This document shows, in pieces, positions 1-11,281 of a DNA stretch of 64,000 bases. The notes beneath the pieces were generated by a model. That model ran no database searches, was not told where the DNA came from, and worked only from the letters and a program-made list of their open reading frames with translations. The stretch's first letter is position 1; every line of letters starts with the position of its first letter. The position numbers were made by a program, and so were the translations under genes. The stretch comes from Georgenia satyanarayanai (GTDB lineage: Bacteria; Actinomycetota; Actinomycetes; Actinomycetales; Actinomycetaceae): positions 234,890-298,889 of the forward strand of contig NZ_UETB01000003.1 in assembly GCF_900116375.1 (NCBI RefSeq). Reading direction: 5' to 3'.

Positions 1-1019
1 GACACCGGCGGCGCGCCGTGGACGACGGCGTTGCGCAGCGCCTCCCGGGTGGCGGCCAGCAGCGGCTCGGTCGTCGCGTGCGGGACCCGGTCACCGGCGG
101 TGACGACGTCGACGGCCACCCCGTGCTGGTCCTCCACCTCGGCGGCGACCTCCCGCAGCGCGGCCGCCACGGAGGTGCCGGCGGCGGGCCGGTCGGAGTA
201 GAGCCACTGCCGCAGCTCGCGCTCCTGGGCGCGGGCGAGCCGGGCGACCTGGTCGGGGTCCTCGGCGCGCGCGCGGATGAGGGAGAGCGTCTGGAGCACG
301 GAGTCGTGCAGGTGCGCGGCGATGTCGGCCCGCTCGGACTCCCGGGCGCGGGCGGTGCGCTCGGCGCTGAGGTCGCGGACCAGACGCAGCCACACCGGCG
401 CGAGGACCACGGCCACGCCGACGAGGATGGCGGTGCTCGCGAGGATCCCGGAGAGGAGCTCGTCGGCCCCCAGCCCGCGCCCCAGCAGGAGCACGATGCC
501 GACGACGGCGAGGAGCAGCCCGCCGCCCACGCGGGCCACGCGGTGCCACCGGGGCGCGGGTGCGGCGTCGTGCCCGGACAGCGACGCGTCGAGCTGGGTC
601 CACACCAGGGCGGCGCCGCCCACGACGACGAGGAGCGGCACCAGCCACTCGTTGGGCAGCGGGACGTCCGCGCGCCACAGGAGCACCGCGCCGGCGGCGA
701 GGAGCAGGAGCAGGCCGACGACGACGTCGGTCGCCGGCACCACGCGGCTCATGCGCCGCAGCCGCGGCGCCAGGCGCACCGAGGCGGCAGGGCGGGCGGC
801 CTCGGCGGCGTCCTCGGGGTCACCGCCGGGCACGAGCACCCACAGCCAGCCGTACAGGACGATGCCGGCCCCGAAGGCGAGCACCGACAGCAGCATGGCC
901 AGGCGCACCCGCGCCAGGGGCACACCGAGGTGGGCGGCGAGGCCGGCGCACACGCCGCCGATCCGTCGCTCGGCCGCCGGCCGGCGCAGCGGCAGCCGCT
1001 CGGGAAGGGAGGTGGTCAC
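1..1019 (-). CDS. PspC-domain sensor histidine kinase (3' end outside window)
   Basis: Membrane sensor kinase of a LiaS/NarL-type two-component system, truncated by the window edge after about 339 residues. A PspC domain (about residues 10-65, with GGVCAGLAAHLGV) is followed by several membrane helices to about residue 215. The HisKA_3 dimerisation region carries HLHDSVLQTL, in which His238 is the likely phospho-acceptor. The start of the HATPase N-box (TREALRNAVVHG) lies at the window edge. The GTG start at 1019 is chosen because the PspC domain begins just after it and a GACGAT -10-like element ends 6 bases upstream, which suggests a leaderless mRNA. The gene diverges from a PspC/LiaF-like protein, so both probably belong to one envelope-stress module. 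The response regulator is expected just outside the window. The family call is firm; the signal sensed is unknown. Confidence 0.85.
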   Translation of the reverse strand, partial: MTTSLPERLPLRRPAAERRIGGVCAGLAAHLGVPLARVRLAMLLSVLAFGAGIVLYGWLWVLVPGGDPEDAAEAARPAASVRLAPRLRRMSRVVPATDVVVGLLLLLAAGAVLLWRADVPLPNEWLVPLLVVVGGAALVWTQLDASLSGHDAAPAPRWHRVARVGGGLLLAVVGIVLLLGRGLGADELLSGILASTAILVGVAVVLAPVWLRLVRDLSAERTARARESERADIAAHLHDSVLQTLSLIRARAEDPDQVARLARAQERELRQWLYSDRPAAGTSVAAALREVAAEVEDQHGVAVDVVTAGDRVPHATTEPLLAATREALRNAVVHGAPPV

Positions 1020-1166
1020 GGGCCGATCGTCACACGCCGGGGGCCTCCACCGGGAGTCCCCCGGCGGAGGACCAGGGTCGCCCCGGGGCCCTCACGGCAT
1101 CGACCGGGGTGCGGATCAGGGGGGTCCCCGATACCGGGCGCGGCCGGCCCGCGCTTTGCTGGTCCT

Positions 1167-2732
1167 ATGAACGGCCAGAGTGCACCGCACACCTCTCCCC
1201 CACCCCCGCCGGCACCGTCCACCGGCTTCTTCGACTCCGTCCGCCGCGTCGGCATCTGGCGCGGCGCCGACCGGTGGGCCGGTGGCGTGGCCGCCGGCAT
1301 CGGCCGCCGCTACGGCCTCGACCCGCTGCTCGTGCGCGGGCTCCTCGTCGTCGTCACGCTCTTCGGCGGCCTCGGACTCGTCCTGTACGGCCTGGCCTGG
1401 GCGCTGCTCCCCGAGGAGGCCGACGGCCGCATCCATCTCGAGGAGGCGCTGCGCGGGCGGATCGACATCGCCCTCGCCGGTGCCGCCGCCGTCCTCGTCA
1501 TCGGTCTCAGCCGGCCGGTCTTCTGGTGGGGCGCCGCCTGGTGGTCCGTCCCGTGGGTCCTCATCGTGGCCGGGGTCATCGTGCTCGTCATCATGAGCAA
1601 GGACCGCGACACGACGACGGCGCCGCCCCCGCCCGGTAGCCCACCCCCCGTCGCGGCCGGCACGCCGGCCACCCCGCCCCCTCCCGCCGCACCCCGGCCC
1701 GCCTACGACGTCCCGGAGGACGCCATGCCCGCAAACCCCGCCCCGGCCACCGGGGAGACCTCCCCGTCCACGGAGGTGATCGAGGCGCCCACGCTGCCCA
1801 TGTCCACCTCCCCGGGGACGACCACCGAGGGGGTTCCCGGACCCACCGAGCCCACTGCCCCCGCAGGGCCCGGCGCGACCGCGCCGGGAGAGGGCGGCTG
1901 GCAGGGCAGCGGCGCCTGGCACGGCGGCTCGGGCGCCGGCGGTCCGGACGACTGGGACGGCACCGGGTGGAGCGGAGGACAGACACCCCCGGCACAGCCG
2001 CCAGCTCCTCCGCAGCCGCCCGTTCCTCCGCGCCCGCCCGTCCCCGGACCCGGGTCCCGGACGACGAGCCTCGTCCTGGCCATCTGCCTCCTCGGCGCTG
2101 CCGGCGTCGCCCTCGCCCACCAGCAGGGCGTGCTCGACGCCAACCCGTGGCTCATCGGGGGCGGCGGCGTACTCACCGTCCTCGGCGCCGCCGTCCTCGT
2201 CAGCGGCGTGCGGGGTCGCAGCCAGGGCGGCATCGGCGTCCTCGCCCTGCTCGTCGCGCTCGTCATGGTCCCGGCCGCGGCGGCAGCGGCCACGCTGCCC
2301 GGCTTCGCCCGCTTCGGGGCGGACGCGACGACGTGGGCCGGGGACCCCACCTGGGCGCCGCGGACGGCCGAGGAGGCCGAGGGCGGGTACTCGCTCGTCG
2401 CCGGTCAGCTCGAGGTCGACCTCCGCGCCCTCGAGGAGGACGCCGTCGTCCCGGTCGACGTCACCTTCGGCAACCTCACGCTCATCGTGCCGGACGACGC
2501 CGACATCACCGTCAACGCCGAGGTCGCGGCCGGGGAGGTCGTCGGGCCGCTCGACGACGACTGGTCGGGGCCCGGCGCACCGTGGTGGGGGTCCACCAGG
2601 ACCGACGACTCCATCACGAACGGCACCGGCATCAGCACGACCCTGGTCCAGGAAGGCAGCGGCCGCGGCCCGCAGATCGTCGTCGACGCCGGTGTCACCT
2701 TCGGCCAGCTCTACATCGAGGAGACGTCATGA
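1167..2732 (+). CDS. PspC / LiaF-like membrane protein
   Basis: A 521-residue envelope protein. An N-terminal PspC domain (about residues 20-75) is followed by a helix pair near 95-135, a long Pro/Gly/Ser-rich linker (about 145-300), three hydrophobic helices (about 305-390), and a LiaF-type beta-rich C-terminal domain containing VDVTFGNLTLIVP and VDAGVTFGQLYIE. LiaF proteins restrain their partner kinase in cell-wall stress systems, and the divergent PspC kinase supports that role here. The reading frame is open far upstream, but ATG 1167 is chosen because the PspC domain starts 20 residues later and the upstream extension is compositional noise complementary to the kinase gene. The stop overlaps the next start (ATGA), so the two genes are translationally coupled. 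Confidence 0.8.
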   Translation: MNGQSAPHTSPPPPPAPSTGFFDSVRRVGIWRGADRWAGGVAAGIGRRYGLDPLLVRGLLVVVTLFGGLGLVLYGLAWALLPEEADGRIHLEEALRGRIDIALAGAAAVLVIGLSRPVFWWGAAWWSVPWVLIVAGVIVLVIMSKDRDTTTAPPPPGSPPPVAAGTPATPPPPAAPRPAYDVPEDAMPANPAPATGETSPSTEVIEAPTLPMSTSPGTTTEGVPGPTEPTAPAGPGATAPGEGGWQGSGAWHGGSGAGGPDDWDGTGWSGGQTPPAQPPAPPQPPVPPRPPVPGPGSRTTSLVLAICLLGAAGVALAHQQGVLDANPWLIGGGGVLTVLGAAVLVSGVRGRSQGGIGVLALLVALVMVPAAAAAATLPGFARFGADATTWAGDPTWAPRTAEEAEGGYSLVAGQLEVDLRALEEDAVVPVDVTFGNLTLIVPDDADITVNAEVAAGEVVGPLDDDWSGPGAPWWGSTRTDDSITNGTGISTTLVQEGSGRGPQIVVDAGVTFGQLYIEETS

Positions 2733-2941
2733 CCGACACCGACCACACCACCGCGTCACCTGTCCGCAGCGGGCCCCGCGTGGGGACCGTCGTGTGGGGG
2801 ATCATCCTCCTCCTGCTCGGCCTGGGCGTCCTCGGGGTGGGGGCCGGCCTCACGGTCGACCTGCAGGCCGCACTCATCGCGCTGCTCGCCCTCGCGGGCG
2901 TGGGCCTGCTCGTCAAGGCCCTCCTCACCCGCTCCGACTGA
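2729..2941 (+). CDS. small two-helix membrane protein coupled to the PspC/LiaF-like protein
   Basis: A 70-residue protein with two predicted transmembrane helices (about 20-40 and 45-65) and a short polar N-terminus. The start ATG shares the sequence ATGA with the stop of the upstream PspC/LiaF-like gene, so it is almost certainly co-translated. Small proteins with a DUF2273-like or LiaI-like look often accompany PspC/LiaF genes. No catalytic motif is visible and no specific family is claimed. A C-rich tract (2951-2992) follows the stop. Confidence 0.65.
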   Translation: MTDTDHTTASPVRSGPRVGTVVWGIILLLLGLGVLGVGAGLTVDLQAALIALLALAGVGLLVKALLTRSD

Positions 2942-2950
2942 CCCGTTCCG

Positions 2951-2992
2951 CCCCCACCCCCACACCCCCACCCCCATACCCCCCACCCCCCG
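2951..2992 (+). repeat. C-rich low-complexity tract
   Basis: Runs of four to six cytosines separated by A or T directly after the small membrane protein gene. The opposite strand is G-rich with at least four G-tracts and could form a G-quadruplex. It lies between convergent genes and may assist transcription termination. Confidence 0.6.
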
Positions 2993-3067
2993 CCGAGAGC
3001 TGAGCTCTTCCAGCCCGCACGGAGCAGGTCAGCGCTCGGCAGGACCGGTGGAGCGGGGGCGGACATG

Positions 3068-3106
3068 CCGAGAGCCGGGCTCCTCGTGGAGGAGTCCGGC
3101 TCTCGG
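3068..3106. terminator. hairpin between convergent genes
   Basis: Perfect 11-bp arms CCGAGAGCCGG and CCGGCTCTCGG enclose a second stem (CTCCTC/GAGGAG). It lies 13 bp beyond the stop of the minus-strand gene at 3119 and serves the convergent pair. No clear U-tract is seen. Confidence 0.75.
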
Positions 3107-3118
3107 CGTGTGGTGGAG

Positions 3119-3631
3119 CTAGGCGACGGGCTGGCGGACCGGCTCACGGGCCGGCTCGACGGCCACGGTGGCCTTGGAGAGCTGGTTCATGCCCAGACCG
3201 ATGACGATGAGCAGGGCGCCGAGGCCGATGACGAGGGCGGCGACACCGTAGGAGACGACCGAGGTGAAGAGCGAGGCGCGGAGGAAGGACGCGTTCATCA
3301 CGGAGTCGCGCTGGGCCTGGAGCTCGGTGTGCTCCGGGCTGCCCGCCTCGACCTCACGCATCGCGGCGCCGAGCTCGGCGTAGGTGCGGCCCTCGGTGCC
3401 GGCCAGCGCGTGGGTGTTGATGATGTCGGCCTGCGCGTAGGCGGAGAAGGGACCCTGGACCTCGGCGCCGGCGAGGAACGCGGCGTCCTCCGGGACGGTG
3501 ATGTTCTCGGCCTTGAGCTGGCTCGTCACCATGCCCCAGGTGACGCCGCCTGCGACGATGAAGACGATTCCGGCGACGATCGCGAGGATGCTGGCGATGC
3601 GGGCGATGCCGGTGCCGCGGGTGGTGCTCAT
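3119..3631 (-). CDS. membrane protein of the actinobacterial 'LigA-like' family
   Basis: A 170-residue protein with an N-terminal helix (about 10-32), an extracytoplasmic region rich in small and acidic residues (about 35-115), and a C-terminal helix (about 118-142). Relatives are often labelled aromatic ring-opening dioxygenase LigA, but no metal ligands or dioxygenase fold signature is visible, so that name should not be trusted. The start has a good ribosome site (GAAAGGA 7 bases upstream). A 12-bp palindrome (CATTCCGGAATG, 3698-3709) lies upstream and may be an operator. Function unknown. Confidence 0.7.
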   Translation of the reverse strand: MSTTRGTGIARIASILAIVAGIVFIVAGGVTWGMVTSQLKAENITVPEDAAFLAGAEVQGPFSAYAQADIINTHALAGTEGRTYAELGAAMREVEAGSPEHTELQAQRDSVMNASFLRASLFTSVVSYGVAALVIGLGALLIVIGLGMNQLSKATVAVEPAREPVRQPVA

Positions 3632-3697
3632 GGTGTGGTCCTTTCAGAGTGGCTCTTTGCCGTGAGGCCCGTTCTGGGCTTCTGAGGACAATCCTGG

Positions 3698-3709
3698 CAT
3701 TCCGGAATG
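3698..3709. promoter_or_regulatory. 12-bp palindrome upstream of the 3631 membrane protein gene
   Basis: Perfect palindrome CATTCCGGAATG, 67 bp upstream of the minus-strand start at 3631, in an intergenic region that must hold that gene's promoter. A dimeric repressor site is plausible. No regulator is identified. Confidence 0.35.
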
Positions 3710-3790
3710 TCCGCTTTCCGGGCCCATGGTCCCAGGGCCGGGCGCCGGCGCCCAGGCGCTGGGGTGACCCGCGTCACGGCGGGCGGCGGA

Positions 3791-6561
<2,771 letters not shown>

Positions 6562-6563
6562 GC

Positions 6564-6983
6564 TCACCTCGCCAGGGTAGCCGTGGGGCGGGCGACGACG
6601 TCGGGCAGGTCCGTCTCGAACCAGCCCTGCGCGCGGTGCTCCATGACGAAGGACAGGACGGGGACCACACCGGCGACGACGAGGGCCGCCATCCGGCCCA
6701 GGCCCCAGCGCATCGCCGACCACAGGTTGAGCACGCTGACGAGGTAGACGACGTAGATCCAGCCGTGCGCGAAGGGGATCCACCCGATCCACGACTCGAC
6801 CTCCGGCCCCACCCCCACGAGGTAGACCAGGACCATCTCCACGCACAGGAGCAGCAGCATCACACCTGTGACAAATGCCATGGCCCGGTAGAACCTCCAG
6901 GCGCCGCGTGCCTTGCGCTCGCGCTCCGCCCGCAGGGCCGCACCCGGTACGGTCCCCGATGCGGCCGTGGTCTCCTCGCTCAT
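6564..6983 (-). CDS. DUF3817 membrane protein
   Basis: A 139-residue integral membrane protein. After a charged N-terminus ([18 protein letters not shown]) there are three or four helices, with the family's conserved features [15 protein letters not shown] and [16 protein letters not shown]. Function is unknown across the family. It directly precedes guaA, a pairing often seen in actinobacteria. ATG 6983 has a good ribosome site (GGAGGA); an in-frame ATG 33 bases further upstream lacks one. Confidence 0.85.
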   Translation of the reverse strand: MSEETTAASGTVPGAALRAERERKARGAWRFYRAMAFVTGVMLLLLCVEMVLVYLVGVGPEVESWIGWIPFAHGWIYVVYLVSVLNLWSAMRWGLGRMAALVVAGVVPVLSFVMEHRAQGWFETDLPDVVARPTATLAR

Positions 6984-7078
6984 GCGTCCTCCTCGCGCCC
7001 GCCCGTGCGGACTCACCCCCAGTGTCTCAGGCGCCGTCGACGGCGGAAAACAGGCTGCCCCGTGTCCTCGCCGACACC

Positions 7079-7084
7079 TAGGCT
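7079..7084 (+). promoter_or_regulatory. -10 element of a leaderless promoter
   Basis: TAGGCT ends 6 bases before the GTG at 7091, which has no ribosome site. This is the spacing expected when transcription starts at the start codon. Confidence 0.55.
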
Positions 7085-7090
7085 CAGCCC

Positions 7091-8863
7091 GTGCTCGACG
7101 TCCCGACCGGCCACCCCGGTCACCCCCCTCTCGGTGCGCCCACCGCCTTCCTCGCCTGGGCGGCCCGTGGCGCCTGGCCCGCCCTGCTGGTCGGCTGCCT
7201 CCTCGCCGCCGTCGTCTCCCTCGCGGGGGCCGCGGTGCCCCTCGTCCTGGGCACGGCCCTGGACAGCGGCCTCACCGACGGCGTCTCCACCCGGCTCCTG
7301 TGGCTGGCCCTCGCGCTCGTGGGGATCGGGCTCCTCAGCGCCGTCGCGACGAGCGTCGGCCACGCCGCCGAGGTCGGCGGCTGGCTGCACGGCGCCTTCA
7401 GCGCCTCCCGCCTCGTGGGGCACCACGTCACCCGGACCGGGCCGGCGATCGGTGAGGAGCTGCCCACCGGTGAGGTCGTCAGCGCCGTCGCCAACGACTC
7501 CTTCCAGGTCGGCAACGTCCTCGAGCTGCTGCCCGCCTTCGTCGGCGGGCTCGTCGGCTACCTCGCCGTCACCGTCTACATGCTCCAGCAGTCCCCCACG
7601 CTCGGGGTCGTCGTCGCGCTGGGCCTGCCCGTTGTCACCGTCGTCGTGTCCTTCCTCATCAAGCCGCTCCAGGCCCGGCAGAAGGAGCAGCGCGACGCGG
7701 CCGGCCGCCTCGCCACGCTCGCGACCGACACCGTCTCCGGCCTGCGGATCCTGCGCGGGATCGGCGGTGAGGACGTCTTCGCCGAGCGCTACCGCGCCCA
7801 GTCGCAGCGGGTGCGGCGGGCCGGGGTGCGGGTCGCCGGGCTGTCCTCGGTGCTCGAGGCGCTCCAGATCCTCCTGCCCGGCCTGTTCGTCGCCTGCGTC
7901 GTCTGGCTCGGGGCCCGGCTCGCGGTCACCGGGGAGATCTCCCCCGGCCAGCTCGTCACCTTCTACGGCTTCACCGCCTACCTGACCGAGCCGCTGCGCT
8001 GGGTCACCCAGTTCATCAACTTCCTCACCCGCGGCCGCGTCGCCGCCCGCAAGATCACCGGCGTCCTGTCGGTGACCCCGGAGGCGGGGACGCTCGCCGA
8101 GTCCGAGGCCGCCGACTCGCTGCCCCGCCCCACGGTCCCGTCCACGCCGGGCACGCTCGTCGACACCCTCACCGGGCTCGCGCCCCGGCCGGGTGCGCTC
8201 ACCGCCGTCGTCACCCCGCGGCCCGGGGAGGCCGAGGCGGTGGCGAGCCGGCTCGGGCGGCTGGACGACCGCAGCACCAGCGAGGTGCTGCTCGACGGCG
8301 TACCGCTGCGTGAGCTGCCGCTCGCCGAGGTCCGCCACCGCGTCGTCGTCACCTCCTCCACCCCGCAGCTGTTCACCGGCCCGCTGCGCGCGGCGCTCGA
8401 CGCCCGCGAGGACGGCCTGGACGACGCCGCCCTCCTCCGCGCCCTCCACACGGCCGACGCGCACGACGTCCTGGAGTCCCTGCCCGAGGGCCTGGATGGG
8501 GAGATCACCGAGAAGGGCCGCTCCCTGTCCGGCGGTCAGCGCCAGCGAGTCGCGCTCGCCCGCGCGCTGCTCACCGAGCCCCAGGTGCTCGTCCTCGTGG
8601 AGCCGACCAGCGCCGTCGACGCGCACACCGAGGCGCGGATCGCCGCCCGGCTGGCCGAGTACCGTCGTGGTCGCACCACCGTCGTCCTCACCGCCTCCCC
8701 GCTCGTCCTCGAGCACGCCGACGAGGTCGTCCTCCTCGACGACGGCGCCGTGCGCGCCCGCGGCCACCACCGGGACCTGCTGGCCCGCGCCGCGGCCGGT
8801 GAGCCGGACGCGCAGGCCTACCACGCCGTCGTCGGCCGGTCCCTCACCACGGAGGTGGTCTGA
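7091..8863 (+). CDS. ABC exporter half with degenerate ATP site (subunit 1)
   Basis: A 590-residue type IV ABC half-transporter: six-helix membrane domain (about 25-320) then a nucleotide-binding domain. The Walker A loop is absent (TAVVTPRPGEAEAVASRLG where GxxGxGKS/T is expected), Walker B reads VLVLVEPTSAVD with Val for the Asp, and the H-loop His is missing (VVLTASPLVLEH). The signature LSGGQRQRVALARAL is intact. Together with subunit 2 this predicts one working composite site, made of Walker A/B from subunit 2 and the signature from this subunit. The GTG start has a TAGGCT -10 six bases upstream, so the mRNA is probably leaderless. The stop overlaps the next start (TGATG). Substrate unknown. 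Confidence 0.9.
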   Translation: MLDVPTGHPGHPPLGAPTAFLAWAARGAWPALLVGCLLAAVVSLAGAAVPLVLGTALDSGLTDGVSTRLLWLALALVGIGLLSAVATSVGHAAEVGGWLHGAFSASRLVGHHVTRTGPAIGEELPTGEVVSAVANDSFQVGNVLELLPAFVGGLVGYLAVTVYMLQQSPTLGVVVALGLPVVTVVVSFLIKPLQARQKEQRDAAGRLATLATDTVSGLRILRGIGGEDVFAERYRAQSQRVRRAGVRVAGLSSVLEALQILLPGLFVACVVWLGARLAVTGEISPGQLVTFYGFTAYLTEPLRWVTQFINFLTRGRVAARKITGVLSVTPEAGTLAESEAADSLPRPTVPSTPGTLVDTLTGLAPRPGALTAVVTPRPGEAEAVASRLGRLDDRSTSEVLLDGVPLRELPLAEVRHRVVVTSSTPQLFTGPLRAALDAREDGLDDAALLRALHTADAHDVLESLPEGLDGEITEKGRSLSGGQRQRVALARALLTEPQVLVLVEPTSAVDAHTEARIAARLAEYRRGRTTVVLTASPLVLEHADEVVLLDDGAVRARGHHRDLLARAAAGEPDAQAYHAVVGRSLTTEVV

Positions 8864-10596
8864 TGCAGCTGCCCGTCGCCGACTCCCCGCGCGTGCGCGC
8901 CTTCGCCGGGCGCCTGCTGCGTTCCCACCGGCGTCCGCTCGCCGCCGTCGTCGTCCTCCAGGCCCTGGCCGCGGTCGCCGCGCTCGCCCTGCCGTGGCTG
9001 CTCGGCGGGCTCGTCGACGCCGTCGTCGCCGGCACCACCCGCCGCTACGTCGACACCGTCGCCCTGTGGCTCGTGGGCGTGGTCCTCCTCCAGGCGCTCG
9101 TCACCCGCTACGCCCAGCGCAGCGCGATGGTGCTCGGCGAGGAGGTCTTCGCCGAGCTGCGCGAGCGCTTCCTCTCCGGCGTCACCCACCTGCCGCTGTC
9201 GACCGTCGAGCGCGCCGGCACCGGCGACCTGCTCGGACGGACCACCAACGACATCGACCGGGTGCAGTGGGCGGTGCGCTTCGGCGTCCCCCGCGTCCTC
9301 GTGACGACGACGACGATCGCGCTCACCTTCGGCGCGGCACTGCTCGCCTCCCCGCTCGTGGCGCTGGCGATGCTCGTCGGGCTGCCGGTGCTCGCGCTCG
9401 CCACCCGCCGCTACCTGCGCCGCTCGGCGCCCGCCTACCGGGAGAACGCCGCCGCCTACGCCGACCTCAACGGGGTGCTCACCGAGTCCGTCGAGCACGC
9501 CGCGACGGTCGACGCGCTCGCGCTGGGCCACCAGCGCCGCCGGCGGGCCGACGCCGTCGTCGCCGCCGCGTGGGACACCGAGAAGGTGACGCTGCGCCTG
9601 CGGATGTCGGTGTTCTTCTGGCTCGTCACGTCCTTCGCCCTGCCGGTCGCCGCCGTCGTGCTGTGGGGCGCGCACCTCGTGGGCGCCGACCTCGTCACCC
9701 TGGGCGCGGTCACCACGGTGGCGCTGTACGTCATCCAGGTCCGCGGCCCGCTCTTCGAGCTGCTCATGTGGGTGGACGAGATCCAGGTCGCGACGGCGAG
9801 CCTCGCGCGGATCGTCGGCATCGAGCTCGTCCCGCCCGACCGCGAGGCCGGCACCGCGCGACCCGAGCGCGAGGACGTGCGCGCCCGCGAGGTGCGCTAC
9901 GCCTACCGCGACGGCGAGGACGTGCTCCACGGCATCGACCTCACCCTCGCGCCCGGTGAGCGGCTGGCGATCGTCGGCCCGTCCGGGGCGGGCAAGTCGA
10001 CCTTCGGGCGCATGCTCGCCGGCATCCACCCGCCCACCGGTGGACGCGTGACGATCGACGGCGTGCCGCTCGTCGACCTGCCCGAGGAGGAGCTGCGCCG
10101 GCACGTCGCGCTCGTCACCCAGGAGCACCACGTCTTCGTCGGGTCGGTCGCCGACAACCTGCGGCTGGCCAAGCACGACGCCGACGACGCCGAGCTCGCC
10201 CGCGCCCTCGCGGCCGTCGACGCCGGCGACTGGGTGGCGGCGCTGCCCGAGGGCATGGAGACGGCCGTCGGCTCGGGAGGCGTGACGTTGACGCCCGCGC
10301 AGGCCCAGCAGCTCGCGCTCGCGCGGCTCGTGCTCCTCGACCCGCACACCCTCGTGCTCGACGAGGCCACCTCCCTGCTCGACCCGCGCGCGGCCCGGCA
10401 CCTGGAGCGCTCGCTGTCCGCGCTGCTCACCGGTCGCACGGTCGTGGCGATCGCCCACCGCCTGCACACCGCGCACGACGCCGACCGCGTCGCCGTCATG
10501 GAGGCCGGCCGCATCGCCGAGATCGGCCCTCACGACGAGCTCGTCGCCGCCGACGGCGAGTACGCCTCCCTGTGGCGGTCCTGGCAGCAGGACTGA
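8863..10596 (+). CDS. ABC exporter half with canonical Walker motifs (subunit 2)
   Basis: A 577-residue partner of subunit 1, starting inside its stop (TGATG). The membrane domain spans about residues 15-310. The nucleotide-binding domain has Walker A GPSGAGKST, a Q-loop (LVTQEHH), Walker B TLVLDEATSLLD and H-loop His (IAHRLHTAHDADR). The signature motif is degraded to LTPAQAQQLALAR. This complements the loss in subunit 1, so the heterodimer keeps one consensus and one degenerate ATP site, as in TM287/288 or TAP but more extreme. Possible roles include lipid, peptide or drug export. Confidence 0.9.
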   Translation: MQLPVADSPRVRAFAGRLLRSHRRPLAAVVVLQALAAVAALALPWLLGGLVDAVVAGTTRRYVDTVALWLVGVVLLQALVTRYAQRSAMVLGEEVFAELRERFLSGVTHLPLSTVERAGTGDLLGRTTNDIDRVQWAVRFGVPRVLVTTTTIALTFGAALLASPLVALAMLVGLPVLALATRRYLRRSAPAYRENAAAYADLNGVLTESVEHAATVDALALGHQRRRRADAVVAAAWDTEKVTLRLRMSVFFWLVTSFALPVAAVVLWGAHLVGADLVTLGAVTTVALYVIQVRGPLFELLMWVDEIQVATASLARIVGIELVPPDREAGTARPEREDVRAREVRYAYRDGEDVLHGIDLTLAPGERLAIVGPSGAGKSTFGRMLAGIHPPTGGRVTIDGVPLVDLPEEELRRHVALVTQEHHVFVGSVADNLRLAKHDADDAELARALAAVDAGDWVAALPEGMETAVGSGGVTLTPAQAQQLALARLVLLDPHTLVLDEATSLLDPRAARHLERSLSALLTGRTVVAIAHRLHTAHDADRVAVMEAGRIAEIGPHDELVAADGEYASLWRSWQQD

Positions 10597-10627
10597 CCGC
10601 CCCGTCCCGGGGGTCCGCACACGGCAG

Positions 10628-10683
10628 AGCTCCGCGTCGGGAGCCCGGCGCCCCCCGTGCACGCATCGCCCGGGTGCGGAGCT
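10628..10683. terminator. possible hairpin between convergent genes
   Basis: AGCTCCGC (10628-10635) pairs with GCGGAGCT (10676-10683), with further G/C-rich pairing inside, just after the exporter genes and before the convergent nitroreductase stop. The loop is long and imperfect. Confidence 0.4.
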
Positions 10684-10702
10684 GTGGTGGGCGCTGGGCC
10701 GC

Positions 10703-11161
10703 TCAGCGGGGCGTGATGCGGACGACGGGGAGGCGGGCGCTGACGTCGGGCGGGAGAGGCGTGCCCGACCGGAGCGGCGCGAGGCGGAGGGCCCGACCCA
10801 GGGCCTTCGCCGCGGCCGGGTGCTCGCGGCGGTACCGCGCGATCACGGCGCGCGCCTCCTCGGGCGGGAGGATCTCGGCGCGGGCGGCGCGGCCACGCCC
10901 CCACCCCGACCAGAGGCGGACGCGTGGGTCGGCGTGGACGTTGCGCAGCCACTGGGCCGACCAGCCGTACCCGGAGACGACGACGTGCGCCGGCCCCTGC
11001 CGGGCCACCGTCTCCAGCACGACCTGCCTGACACGCCCCGACGTCCGGCCGCGGTGCTCGACCATGACGAGACGTCCGCCGAACACCCCGCCGGCGCCGA
11101 GCCGGAAGACCCGGACGGGTGCTCGGGCGAGCGGTCGGGGGATGCGGCGCGGAGAGCTCAT
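10703..11161 (-). CDS. deazaflavin (F420)-dependent nitroreductase family protein
   Basis: A 152-residue single-domain split-barrel protein of the DDN type. The conserved block VMVEHRGRTSGRVRQVVLE, followed by GYGWSAQWLRNVHADPRV, is the typical deazaflavin-binding signature. Members reduce nitro compounds, quinones or cell-wall-related substrates with F420H2; the natural substrate here is unknown. ATG 11161 gives the usual length. A longer open frame upstream is the shadow of the glycerate kinase gene. The ribosome site is weak (GGACGG). The gene diverges from glycerate kinase. Confidence 0.8.
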   Translation of the reverse strand: MSSPRRIPRPLARAPVRVFRLGAGGVFGGRLVMVEHRGRTSGRVRQVVLETVARQGPAHVVVSGYGWSAQWLRNVHADPRVRLWSGWGRGRAARAEILPPEEARAVIARYRREHPAAAKALGRALRLAPLRSGTPLPPDVSARLPVVRITPR

Positions 11162-11281
11162 CCGTCCATCGTGACCGGTCGTCCCGCTCGCGGACCAGGC
11201 CTGTGCGGGCGCACGACGGCGAAACCCCCTGGCCCGCCCTACGCTGCCTCGTACGTGACGGAACGGGTGGGGGGTGACGCA

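Noticed and set aside
18-1166. Long in-frame upstream extension of the PspC/LiaF gene (383 extra residues)
   Set aside because: The extension is antisense to the PspC histidine kinase, rich in Gly/Pro/Arg/Ala with no domain, and the PspC domain begins right after ATG 1167.
3119-3631. Aromatic ring-opening dioxygenase (LigA) function
   Set aside because: The protein is a two-helix membrane protein without dioxygenase motifs; the family name is a database artefact.
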